Below are positions 49,340-60,370 of a DNA stretch of 64,000 bases, piece by piece; the first letter of the stretch is position 1; each line of letters starts with the position of its first letter. The stretch lies in contig CM060183.1 of assembly GCA_030549335.1 (NCBI GenBank), forward strand, positions 25,618,552 through 25,682,551. Direction: 5' to 3'. Origin of the DNA: Pontederia crassipes (taxonomy: Eukaryota; Streptophyta; Magnoliopsida; Commelinales; Pontederiaceae). The notes beneath the pieces are model-generated. The model was given only the letters and a program-made list of their open reading frames with translations, made no database searches and was not told where the DNA came from. Position numbers and translations under genes: made by a program.

Positions 49340-50599
49340 GAGGAAATCGACAATACATTTAGCTGCTAATTAAATTGAAATGTTCCAAGATTAGATCGGA
49401 AGTCTCCATTATTATGAAGTTTATATATTTAATTTTTAGTACAAGCTAGATCGTACTCAAAGTGGTGATACCAAAATATAAAATTGTTGATGCCATTGGA
49501 ACAATAATGACGTGCAACATAGACATAGTTCATAAATTAATAATAATATAACAAGAATGATAAGTAAGAAATCTACAAAAAAAAGATCTATAAGAATACA
49601 GAGTTAAAAACATAACATATGAAATATCAAGAAAAAAAATCAAATAGTGGAGTTATACGAATTTGACTATTATCTAAATAAACATGCATTGTGAAAAATC
49701 TAATAAATAAAAATTGACAATTTTTAAATCACTAATTGATTAAGCATAGAGATGAGTCATAATTGCATTCATTAATGAAGATGAGATTACTTCATGTAGG
49801 GAAGTTAAATCAATTCTACTCAAGTCAAATCAATCATGCCTCTCCTTTTTGGGTTAATATAATCTTGTTAAAATAATTAATGAATGTCTCCTCTCATAGT
49901 CATTATAATTTTTTAAATTGCAATGTAATCCAAATCAAACGAGTAACATGCATATACTTTTAAGATGCATAACATATTCGGTATTCACTCAATAGTTGAG
50001 AAAAAGTCCCTATGATCTGATGGGAGTTCGTTACGAGCATATTGTAGGACAAAGTCTGAAGAGTACCATGGCTGTGTTCTTAAGGCCTAATCCTAGCCAG
50101 CTCTTGTGCCTAATTCTCATATTTCACATTTTTTTTCTCTTGAGTCGTGAAAAAAAAGTCGTGAAAAAAAGAAAGAAAATATAAAATTTAAATTATCCGA
50201 AAAGGAGTAAAAAAATATCTCACTTATGAGTCAATAACACAATGACAATACTAAAGTTAAGGACATTATATGCAATTATCATCTCCCTTGACTTAATTGT
50301 CGCTACAACAATTTATACTTATGATTAAAATTAGTTATATTATGATTAAAATTAGGCATATCTTGGATACGGAGTTAAATAATTTTAAATAACTTAAAAT
50401 TTTATCTATTTTATATTCTGAATTTATTTATAATTTATATTTTATATCTGTAAATATATTAAAAGGCAAATAAGTAAAATGATAAAAAATTACGAGAAAA
50501 TGAAAAATAATGATAACTTATTTAATATATTCTTTTAATAATGCATCAAGAAAATAATATAAGTAAATGTAGAAAGAGAAATATGTATTATAATATTAT
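49340..50599. other. AT-rich intergenic DNA
   Basis: No gene or defined element was seen. Confidence 0.5.
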
Positions 50600-50785
50600 A
50601 AAGATTAGTAATAAAATATTAAATATAAGTACCGACGAAAAATTTTCGTCAGTAGTAGAGAAAGACTTCCTGAACTTCAGTATCTCGGAAGGTTTATTTT
50701 ATTCGTTGCAAACACTATCGAAAAATACGAAGGATTCTTGTCTATAAAAAATCGTTCGTCTCGCATAGATCGTTTTCTTGTAGTG
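50600..50785 (-). mobile_element. CACTA-type terminus, isolated end
   Basis: The minus strand reads CACTACAAGAAAACGATC from 50785 inward, nearly the same first bases as the CACTA element at 15500. Inside it are short palindromes such as acgaaaaattttcgt (about 50635-50649) and further cgaaaaatacgaag motifs, as in CACTA subterminal zones. No opposite end was found, so it is a fragment. Confidence 0.5.
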
Positions 50786-51548
50786 TGGTGATTTAAGATC
50801 ATGTAAATAAGGGCAAAAGGTACAAGTGTGTTTGACAAATAGAACTAATGTTGTGGCATAATTTTTGGAACCTCCTTCAATGAAATGGAAGCTAAAATGG
50901 AATCGAACATGGTTACTATAAGAACAACAAAAAATATCCTAGGTTGTCTGTGTCGCTGAAATATAACATATTTTTTTAGCATTATATTTTGATCAATTAT
51001 TATTATTTAATCACATGCATCTTTTTTGTAATATTTTTTTTGGTAATAGTGATCTAATTGTTAAAATAAATTTTCTTATAATATGGAGATAAATAAAAAA
51101 ATATATAAATGATTTTGTTTGAATATGCGACCTTAAAAATTCATGGCATGAAGACTGAAGTCACATGTGGCTTATATAAAGTCACGAAATGGAATCCGTT
51201 CATAATTTACAAAGGCATGTCATGATGAATTCAAAATCAACACTATAATAATATCCAACAAAAATGGGGACATCAGAAGCTCACTTCCAATTTTATCTTA
51301 AAAACCCGTGACACGCCAGAGTTTTATATGGATGCAATGCAACTAGTGACGTGATTTTTTTTATCTGATCTGAATGCGAAGATGGATGCAACATGTAACA
51401 GTGCATATTATTCGATGCAAGGGCAAAGTCGATCCTAACCGAAGGCCGTGTCGTGGGCAAGTCATGATTTATTGAAGTCAATTAGCATAGTCACGATGCT
51501 GCAAAGATATGATGGATATATAGCTTTTTACGTCTCGTTCGGTTGGAG
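50786..51548. other. AT-rich intergenic DNA
   Basis: No gene or defined element was seen. Confidence 0.5.
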
Positions 51549-51549
51549 A

Positions 51550-51550
<1 letters not shown>

Positions 51551-51617
<67 letters not shown>
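51551..51617. repeat. (TTA)22 microsatellite
   Basis: An uninterrupted trinucleotide run next to repeat copy B. Confidence 0.97.
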
Positions 51618-51622
<5 letters not shown>

Positions 51623-51718
51623 AAATATTATAAACTAATGTGGTTTGAGTTTTAGTTATATTTAGATTATTATCACATTGAAAAATGATCTTATAAATTT
51701 AACTTCAATATATTTTAT
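51623..51718 (+). repeat. Unclassified repeat copy B, left part
   Basis: Homologous to 26703 onward, ending in the 9-bp target duplication ATATTTTAT (51710-51718) of the Mutator-like element that splits it. Confidence 0.78.
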
Positions 51719-52038
51719 GGATTTAATAGGTGTCCACCTCCTTTTAAAGGAGGTGTTAAAGGAGGTGGAAATCCCTGCCTATTGCGGACACCATCCGATC
51801 TGGATTCGACGGTTTAGATCGAGGCGGGCTAGTTTAGGCATATTTCATGTGAAATCGCGTTGGTTCGCGGCTGCTGGAGTCGTCGGTTCGGTTCAGGGCG
51901 CCGGTCAATGTTTTAGTTTAAGGGACAAAGGACCTTTTCTTCTCCTCTCTCCACTCACTTCTCTCTCCACCTCTTTCGCCTGCCTCGGCCGACTTAGGGC
52001 ATGCGACGACCGCCTCTTCGAGCAACGCCCGATGACGC

Positions 52039-52360
52039 CCCACCGAGTTCCTCCGCGACGAGCGCCTCTTCTCTCTCCATTGGTGACGCCCCGCCGTGGC
52101 TGACCTCCTCCATGACTGCCGCCTCTTCTCTCTCCATCGGTGACGCCCCGCCATGACCGACCTCCTTCGTGACGGACGCCTCTACTCTCTCCATCGGTGA
52201 CGCCCGCCTCGGCCGACCTCATCCGCGTTGGCCTCCTCTTCGGTGACGCCCCTCCGTGGCCGACCTCCTCCGCAACGGCCGCCTCTTCTCTCTCCATCGG
52301 TGACGCCCCGCCGTGGTCGACCTCCTCCGCGATGGCCGCCTCTTCTCTCTCCACCGGTGA
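52039..52360. repeat. 57-bp tandem array in the left arm of MULE-2
   Basis: About five units of ctcttctctctccatcggtg plus acgccccgccgtgg...gacctcctcc follow each other, one shortened. On the minus strand they translate to repeats of ASPMEREEAAVAEEVGHGG. Related units occur inverted in the right arm (about 53560-53825). Confidence 0.85.
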
Positions 52361-52824
52361 TGTGGTGGATCTCTAACTCTTTCTTTATTGACATGGACAA
52401 TTCTTGTTTGAGCAAAAGCGTTGAAAATTCTTGATTTAAGTTGGTAGAGGCATAACATCAAAGGATCTAATTGTATACAGACACAGTCATGAACACTAAA
52501 CATACTAGTTACCACAATCCATCATTATGAACTTCCTCACATGTTACCAAGCAGTGTACGAGATCTTGGCCCTAAAGGTCTCTATAAGTTGAGGACAAAA
52601 ACAAACATGCCAGACACCCTAAATGCCCTAAAGGATATTATGATAAGAACTTAAAACATGTTACACACATAATGTGATTAGTGTTCTTACACAAATGATA
52701 CATTCACAAGGCAAATAACATACTAACAGACACCCCAAATACAAGGGGTTTAGATTCCATACATGCCAGAAAGTCCATAACACAAGTCAAATTGCAAAAC
52801 AAGAATACTAATATGGCCATCGTG

Positions 52825-53218
52825 TCACATAAACACAAACATTATAGGTACAAGAATACTAATCAAAACAACGACTTTCCAAAATAACGACATTCCATCG
52901 ACTTGGACAATGTCTTCATTTTCAGCCAGATTACGAACTTCATTCCGATCAAGTTTACGCAATAATCCATTTATCACTTGGGTAAGCCTTTCATCAAATG
53001 GAGGATCCATCCATATAAAGTACTGACATGCTCTTCTTTGCTACAATATAGAAATATCTTAAAATTAGTAAACATTACACAAAATAATTCATTCATCAGA
53101 AGTCTTCGATGCTCATTCTGTAAAATGGACAACCATAGAATCTTCTACCCGGATTATATGTGGTCCAAGAGGTCTTTATCACTGCTTTTTCTTGACAATA
53201 ACATCTAGGATGTGTCAT
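52825..53218 (-). pseudogene. GRF-type zinc-finger gene captured in MULE-2, donor site mutated
   Basis: Exon 1 (53117-53218) starts with ATG in a good context and encodes RCYCQEKA, TSWTT and NPGRRFYGCPFYR, the GRF zinc-finger signature. Exon 2 (52825-53040) continues QRRACQYFIWMDPPFDERLT and ends in a hydrophobic helix (FWKVVVLISILVPIMFVFM) before the stop, as in many small plant GRF proteins with a C-terminal membrane segment. Together they would give 105 residues. Zinc-binding candidates are C6, C8, C30 and C39. The 76-bp intron has a proper acceptor (TTGTAG), but the donor reads ATGAGC where GTGAGC is expected; read-through meets a stop after six codons. Some GRF domains bind nucleic acids; the role of this small type is unknown. 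An upstream exon inside the right arm is possible. Confidence 0.82.
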
Positions 53219-54054
53219 GGCTACAATTAGAATTTAGGGTATCAAATTAGACATAACATCTACATATTAGTCTCATTCCAGATGAATAATCAGATGTGTA
53301 ACGAGTTCAATAACTGACCAATAATCAGACAAATAAAAAGTTCAATACATGGGGTTCAGTTTACTCTCAAACCTCTGGGGTCTTGCCGGCCGGCAACTTT
53401 CTCGACGGCGAACAGATCTGTACCGGCAACTTTGTCGATGACGTGCAGGTCTATGGCACGGTTGCGAAGGTCTAGGCATGGTCGTGGAGGGACGTCGCTT
53501 GAGAAGATCCATGTCGATTGCCATCGCGGAGGACTGAGGCGGGCGTCACCAGGCGACGCTTCCGTTCGAGTATGGAGAACATGGGCACCGGGCGGCCGTT
53601 GCGGAGGAGGTGGCCGAGGTGGGCGTCACCGAGAAGAGTTGTCTGTCGCGGAGGAGGTCGTTCGAATGCGGAGATCTGACGCTCGAGTGCGGAGATCTAG
53701 GGAACGATCGTGGAGGGCGACGCTCGAACAGGCGGCCGTCACGGAGGAGTTCGTCAGAGGCGGGAATATCCAGGCGACTGTCGCGGATGAGGTCGGCCGA
53801 GGCGGGCGAAAAAGATGGAGAGAGAAGAAGCGAGTGGAGATAGGAGAAAAAAAGGCCATTGGTCCCTTAAACTAAATCGACGACCGGCGCCCTAAACTGA
53901 ACCGACGACTCTAGCAGCCGTGAACCATCGCGATTTCACATGAAATATGCCTAGACCGGTCCGCCTCAATTTGGACCATCGAATCCAGATCGGATGGTGT
54001 CCGGAATAGGTAGAGTTCCACCTCCTTTAAAGGAGGTGGACACCCATTAAATTC

Positions 54055-54274
54055 ATATTTTATTTATCCTGTTGAGAAAATTATGTTTTAGGTATAAGAA
54101 ACTAAATTATCTTTAACAAATTGTGTCTTTATCTCATTATATTTTATTTTATCTCAGTGCTCGTTGATACCAATTTTATCTTTTAATTTATTTTCTTTTA
54201 AAAATCTTATTTTTTTGTTTCTTATTAATTAATTCTAGTCATTATTTGCGGGTTCAACTAATGCACTTGTTAAC
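54055..54274 (+). repeat. Unclassified repeat copy B, right part
   Basis: Begins with the 9-bp duplication and continues homologous to copy A (ttatcctgttgagaaaatta, aaactaaattatctttaac, gataccaattttatctttta). Confidence 0.78.
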
Positions 54275-55463
54275 TATTAATTCTACTGCTATTTTATATG
54301 CATCAACCTCCGCCACATGTTTTGAGCCCAAGCCCTGTCGATATTGTACATAATCTATTGATATCATATCCAAAGTGAGGCAACAGTTTCTCTTGCCAGA
54401 TGCATCGCATACCATATCTTTTTCTATTCCTCCTTTAATTTCTCTAACCCTATCTTTTTTTCTACTCTTCTCTCAACCCTTTAAGCTCTGTGCATCACTG
54501 TAATTTTGTTTCATTATTCAAAATCACATCCATTCTTAAGCATTTATAATATGATCAACATATTTTGTTTAAACTAAAGTTACACATACCTTTAATTCAA
54601 ACAAAATTATTCTCATGTTTTAAACAAGGTTCAAGAGTAAATTTGGACAAAAAATATAAAATATTTAGAGTATGTACAACAATGCACTCATTTTCCTATT
54701 TCTGAAAGAAGAAACATATGCTGACGCATTCTAAATCAAGTTCTAAAAAAGTAAAAGATTCTCTTGAACTGGGAAATTTATATTTGCCATCAGCTCCAAG
54801 AAGTGAGAAATTTGATATTTATATATGTTTTATTTAAAACTATTACGCCAACGAAAATCAAACGTGAGATTATTAACATCCAACAATTTTAAGAGACAAC
54901 TCTTTCTATTTGATTGTGCCAATTATACTTAGCTAAATTTGATATTAATTTGCGGTGCAGTGTAATGGCGTCGTCATTATTTGTTGTTTTGCATGGTACA
55001 TGCAATTATTTTAGAGCTCAATTATTTTTTCCTACTTGTGGAACAGGTACCAAGGACTTTGATAAGTTGATTCCACATTGCATATGCCCTAAGCCAACTG
55101 AGATGCCATGGGAACGAGACATGACCGGGACCAATGCCGACCATGTAGACGGATGGGACCCGGGTCGCAGTGCAACTTCATGTTCTCGACCTCCAGCCAG
55201 GGCTATGATAAGCCGTGCTTTGTCCATTAGAGTGATGTCCATTTCCTACTTCGATCATGGTGTCTCATGGAGCTTTTATTCTCTCACTTCGAGGGGTGTG
55301 AGAGAGAGAAAGAGACGGGACCATGACTTTCCACGTACTAACCAAAAACAATTGTGGATATTTTTTTTCCTTTTAACATTAATGTTATCTTATTTATTCG
55401 GCCCACAAGTATGATATAAACGCAAAAGATCGATTTAAATTTTCTTTTCTTTAAAATATTTTC
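54275..55463. other. Intergenic DNA
   Basis: A 166-residue plus-strand frame (54914-55414) and an opposite 74-residue frame have no recognisable domain and mixed composition. They are not called genes, though the region 55030-55300 is GC-richer than its surroundings and could be an exon fragment. Confidence 0.35.
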
Positions 55464-56474
55464 TTAGGGGTCATTTGACGGAGAAAATTAAGTGCAACCA
55501 AAGCGTTTTGCCAAACTCCCCGACCTAATTTCATGCGGCTTGGTCCCGCCTCTGGAATTAGACCATATTAAATAGGTTTGAAATTAGGATCACGCGATCC
55601 TTGTAACGCCTCCAAAATCGATCCTTCCATCACGTAGGCAATCAGGTTGACTTCGGAGACGCTACACTACGTGTTATGCTCTTGACCATATTATGACTTT
55701 GATCGTTCAATAAATACAATACGTGACAATCAATAGAATAATAAACTGAACAAAGACTTTATTACGGATGAAAGAAACGTCAGAATATCAAAAGACATCT
55801 GCATTGCAATCCTCGTGAAAAAAAGAAAATGACAATCATGTCCAACAAATTCAAACAAATGACCATACATCCAAATACAAAGAAAGAGACCAAATTATCC
55901 AACAGAAGTATGGATGAATTGTTCAACTAATGCAAATGAAAGAAGATGACACTATAGAGCTCAATGAGTCATGTGCAGTGATCCCCGAGCTCTGCGTCCT
56001 CCATCAATCCTCTTTAAGTAGGGTGCTCACCGACAAAATCTCAAATGCAGGAGCATAAAATACTCGTGAGCGAAAACTCTCAGTACAATAGAATCATAGT
56101 TATAACATGATAATCAAAACATGTTTAGATCAACAATGGTTAAACAGTAAAACAATCATACTTTACCATGAGCGAGTAATATCTTCTTTTCTGTCATAAT
56201 CAATACTTTAGTTGCACAAAAGCAATGAATCATTCTTTATCATGTCTATACTTTGCTCTTTACCATGTTCATGCTCTATTCTTTATTGTGACAATACTTT
56301 ATTTTTACTATATCATGTTCTGTATTTTACCATGTCATGCTTTACTTTACCATGAGTTGTACTACATCATTTACATTAACTATACAGTCATTGAACTTCG
56401 TTGTCTTATGCGAGTTCAATATTATTAGGTTGGAAAGTTAGAGGCGCCTCTATAACATTTTGTAAAGGCAAGGA

Positions 56475-56802
56475 TGCCCACATTGGGGAAGGTGTAATTC
56501 TAATGCATATCCTTTTCAGAATAAAAGTGGGAGAGGACATGTATCCCAGAAATAGTGGTCGTTAAGGACCCGCATGTTCACTATCTCCTCAGCTCAGCTA
56601 CTTGTCCCTCTTGTACTATAAACATGTAATCAATATAATGCCCTCTTTGGGGAATGAGAGATGCTAATGCATAATTCTTTTTTGAAATACAGATGAGAAA
56701 TGACTTGTACCTCAGGAGCAGTGGTCGTTAAGGACATGCAGGTTCACTGTCTCCTCAGCTCAGCTACATGTCCCTCATATGACATTGTAGTAGTGGAGCT
56801 AT
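56475..56802. repeat. Diverged 164-bp tandem duplication inside the solo LTR
   Basis: Two units start tgcccacattgggg (56475) and tgccctctttgggg (56639). Both contain ctaatgcat, agtggtcgttaaggac and ctcctcagctcagctac. Confidence 0.85.
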
Positions 56803-57609
56803 TAATACCCACATGTTGGTCTTCTTTAAAATCATCACAATGAGATTATTAATACCCACCTTCTGACGTTGTCGTGGTTGGAATATTAATACCCACCTTG
56901 TGGCCTATAATAACAATGCACGTGAGAATCTCATTTTACAACTTTTATCTTTTCCTATTTAACTATCTTTTCTGTTCAGTTCATCAAATGACAATATAAA
57001 GTCAAAGATGTCATTTGTCATCTATATAAATCAATATAAAATAATATATGCAATATGTGCAAAATTTGAGCCCGACACAGTCAAATCCGTGATTTTTATC
57101 TTTTCTTTACTTAGCTTATTTACTATCTGTGGAACTTAGAAATCATAAATCAAAGAAAGATTATATTCTAATCCCTTTTCTCGGAGGTAACTAAATTATG
57201 CCCTATTTTTTGTCCTTTTATGTCAAATTCTGACCTGTTCTCTAGGATGGAAAGGGCCCATTAGACTCTTTACAATGTCGGACATAGCCTCGAGTGGGCC
57301 TATCAAAAGTGAGGCCCAAATGTGAAAGATCGGGCCCATCAAAAAAGGATAACTATGTTCTATTCAATAGAAACCGGACCGAGTTAGGGAGAACCCGGGC
57401 CAGATCTCTATCACTGGTTATTGCGCATGACCCGAGCCTAAACAAAATTGTAGTTATGTCTTTTGTAATAGAACCTGGGGTAGGTTAAGGTGAACCCAGA
57501 CTGGATCTCTGTCGAGGGTCAAAGCACATGACGCGAGCCAAGTCGGGATTCGACTCGGATCGGGTCAGCGCTCTTGCGCATTAAATCAGTCTAGAACTCT
57601 GATGTCACG

Positions 57610-57870
57610 GCCATGCCACTTCTGGCACGCCTATGCCATCATCTTCGGCCGTTCTCGTGTGTCGTCATCGTCATGGTCGTGCCATTCTTTAGGCACGCCC
57701 ATGTCATGACATTTCAAATCGGTCGCTCGTTCCCATTGAATTGATCAATCGTTCTCATAACAGGGCACGCCCGTGCCGTGACTCAGCCACGTCACATAAT
57801 CGGGCACGCCTGTGTTGCTCACCTAGCACGGTCGTGCCATCGCGGCCAAAATAAGGCACGGACCTGCGCC
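57610..57870. repeat. Cluster of ggcacg...cgtgcc motifs in the solo LTR
   Basis: Seven or more ggcacgcc/gtgccatc half-sites occur, some as full palindromes (gggcacgcccgtgcc near 57764). They include many CG dinucleotides that would be methylation targets. Confidence 0.65.
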
Positions 57871-58876
57871 CGTCTTCCGGTCATCGGATCGCGACGATCA
57901 CGATACGAAAAATAAAGCTTAGAGATTCTAGATCAAGTCATCATACACATCAAACGATCGACATTTCATAACATATGGGGATTTGACGTCTAGAATACCT
58001 TTTCCAATCGTTTTGAGTTCATCGGCGGTTCCTGTGTCGTCTTCCCCGGCTCCGATCGTTCTTGGCCAGCAAGGGAATGCGGCGGACCTTCACGAACGCA
58101 TCGAGGAAGGGCCGCCGTGCACTGAGTGTCCACCGGTCGTTGCTACCTTCTGTGCGCGCGCGCGATTCGTTGGAGCAAAGGAAGAGGCGGAGATCGATGG
58201 TGGCGGCCGGTCGGGGGAGGTCGAAGGGGGGCATGAGGGCTTCTCCTCATACCCTCTTATAGTCTCAACTTGACCGAATTCGAGGAGGAGTTGGGGGAGG
58301 AGAATCGGGGGAGGAAAGCTCTCCCCTGATTCATGTTCTTCGTTTTCTTATTTTAAATTTTGAATTCCTTTCCTTGTTTAAATCTTTTCTATTTTTTTAT
58401 TCTTCCTTCCATCTTTGTTTTTGCCAGTTGTTAGAATCCTGGTTCTAAGCGATCGATTCCATCATTTTGATGGAATCGGCACATGTTCCTTTTTTTTGTT
58501 TTCATTTTTTTTAGATTTGACGTTTGCTTTTTTTTATCAAACTTTTTTTCTTTTATCAATTTTTTTAACCTTCTCTTATATAAATTAATTTCTTTGTTAT
58601 AAATAATAAAGGATTAATATAATATTATTTATTATTTTATTATAAATTTTTAATATTTCATTAAATATAAATTATTAAAAATTGATTTTTTATATTTAAA
58701 TAATATCAAAATTTTTGGCATAATTTTTTTAATATATATTATATATTTAAATTTTTAAATAATTTTATAATCGATATTTATAATATATATTTTTAATCCA
58801 ATCACCCACTAAAATTAACACATCACGTTTATTTTTTCTCATCACATCAATTATCTAAGTGCCAAATGGCCCCTTA

Positions 58877-60370
58877 AGACATTACGAAATGTTGTCATTT
58901 ATTTACTTTAGGTATCAAGAGCTAGGGATCTTCCTTGAGTAGAACCCTATTTGACCCGAGTATAATTTGTCCAATGGTTGGATCAGGTAGAGTTAAAAGT
59001 TTTCAACCTAACATTTATTTTTTTTACTTTTTATTTAACTTTAAGAATAATTTATATAAATAAAATATTTCAAATATATAAATAATATCTAAATATTTTG
59101 AAACTTTATTTTATGCTTTAAAATAAATATCAAGTAATTTATTTATATTAAATAATGATATAAGTAAGAAAAAATTAAAATGATGATTTTGTGATCCGAT
59201 CAGTAAGACCAAAATAAAAATAGTTTACAATTAATGAATATACTTAAATGCATTAATTTGAATTTTAAATAAAAATATATATGTACATGTTTATTGAAAA
59301 ACAAAATTCTATCAATTTGTCTAATTGATCTAACACATGCAAGTTCACAACTGCTGACAACACAAACCATAAGGGCAAAAGGCGACTAGAAGGAGAGTGT
59401 TTACAAGGAGCTCTCATCACCCACAGGCCACAGATCTCTTCTTTATTGGAAAAGAAACAGAGATTAAAAAAAAGAAATAGTACAGAACTGTAGAATTAGT
59501 TTATTGTACCCCAAAAAATACGCATTAGTTTATGGAAGTGGGGCTCGTGAGCCGGCACGAGTTTTGCAAGTACTTTGGCTGACCAGTCAGATGAGACCGA
59601 TTGGAAGGGCATTTCTTGATGTTGCCAACCAACTTCGAGTGGTTCCCTTGACCATGACCTCATCCGGATGAGGGAGAAAGTTACTTTGCTTTTTTAATAA
59701 AAAGTATAACATATAATATGTATATATCAAGACGCCATTACAAAAGAAAAAGAAAAGTATAGTTTACGATGCATATACTCTCCTGCGATATGCATAAAAG
59801 AGTAAGAAAACAAGTGAGCTAAAGGGAGTGACATCAGGCATGGGCTGCACAAGAGTCAAGCCACCCAAGCCAAATCATTTCTTAGGGCCCTCATCAATTT
59901 ATTAAGACTAATGACATTAAATTACTTTTATCCTTTTCATTAGTTATGCGTTCAAATCCTAATTAGTTTAAAGGCTAAATGTACTGTGAAGAATATTTAT
60001 CTAGTAAATTCTACACCTCAAAAAGTTATACAAGAAGATGAATTTTGAATAAAGTAACTTAGATGGCCATGCAATGAGGTTTTAATGAGAGCTAAAGCAG
60101 CTTATTATAATTATATCTAACATTTGTGGTGCTTAGTTTCTTTTCTTTCATCTCCTAATGGTTTGTCATGCCAATCAATTGTACAAATATCATCTCATCC
60201 GCCACTAAGATACTAACTAATAGTTTAGCATTATCTTTTTAAGCATAGTTAGACCAAGCTTATGCATGATCCATATTCCATTAATCCCATTGTTCAAGAT
60301 GGCATATAAACTAACACAATAAATTTACTTGAAAAGTAAAAAATATCACCATCAAAATTGAATTTAGACA
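58877..60370. other. AT-rich intergenic DNA
   Basis: No gene was seen. A box-B-like gcgttcaaatcct near 59950 has no convincing box A upstream. Confidence 0.45.

Larger units (their letters stand above)
51719..54054. mobile_element. Mutator-like element carrying a gene (MULE-2, Pack-MULE type), 2,336 bp
   Basis: The left end GGATTTAATAGGTGTCCACC and reverse-complemented right end GAATTTAATGGGTGTCCACC open inverted repeats of more than 200 bp (cggacaccatccgatctgga, taggcatatttcatgtgaaa, gagtcgtcggttc and tttagtttaagggac on both sides). A perfect 9-bp direct repeat ATATTTTAT flanks it (51710-51718 and 54055-54063). The arms are GC-rich and repetitive. The AT-richer centre (52370-53340) carries a GRF zinc-finger gene on the minus strand. 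No transposase is encoded, so movement would depend on another element. A paralogous empty site exists at 26.7-27.0 kb. Confidence 0.92.
55602..58435 (-). mobile_element. Solo LTR of a Ty3/gypsy element, 2,834 bp
   Basis: The plus strand starts TGTAACGCCTCC and ends GTTAGA, an inverted TGTAAC/TCTAAC pair. ATCCT is duplicated on each side (55597-55601 and 58436-58440). The first bases match the LTR at 60371 (TATAACGCTCC), and both share gctcagct and aaaatact-agtac phrases, so they are related families. There is no pol sequence next to it, so it is probably a solo LTR left by recombination. A GC-rich zone (57290-58260) gives short frames without domains. Confidence 0.68.
55467..58873. mobile_element. 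Tourist-like element split by a solo LTR
   Basis: The left end GGGGTCATTTGACGG and reversed right end GGGGCCATTTGGCAC form imperfect TIRs flanked by TTA (55464-55466 and 58874-58876), the PIF/Harbinger pattern. Removing the LTR at 55602-58435 and one copy of its 5-bp duplication leaves about 570 bp, in line with the relative at 38620-39190. Confidence 0.68.

Noticed and set aside
54914..55414. 166-residue frame
   Set aside because: Starts in AT-rich DNA, no domain or family resemblance, and a competing frame lies opposite; kept only as a note in the intergenic entry.
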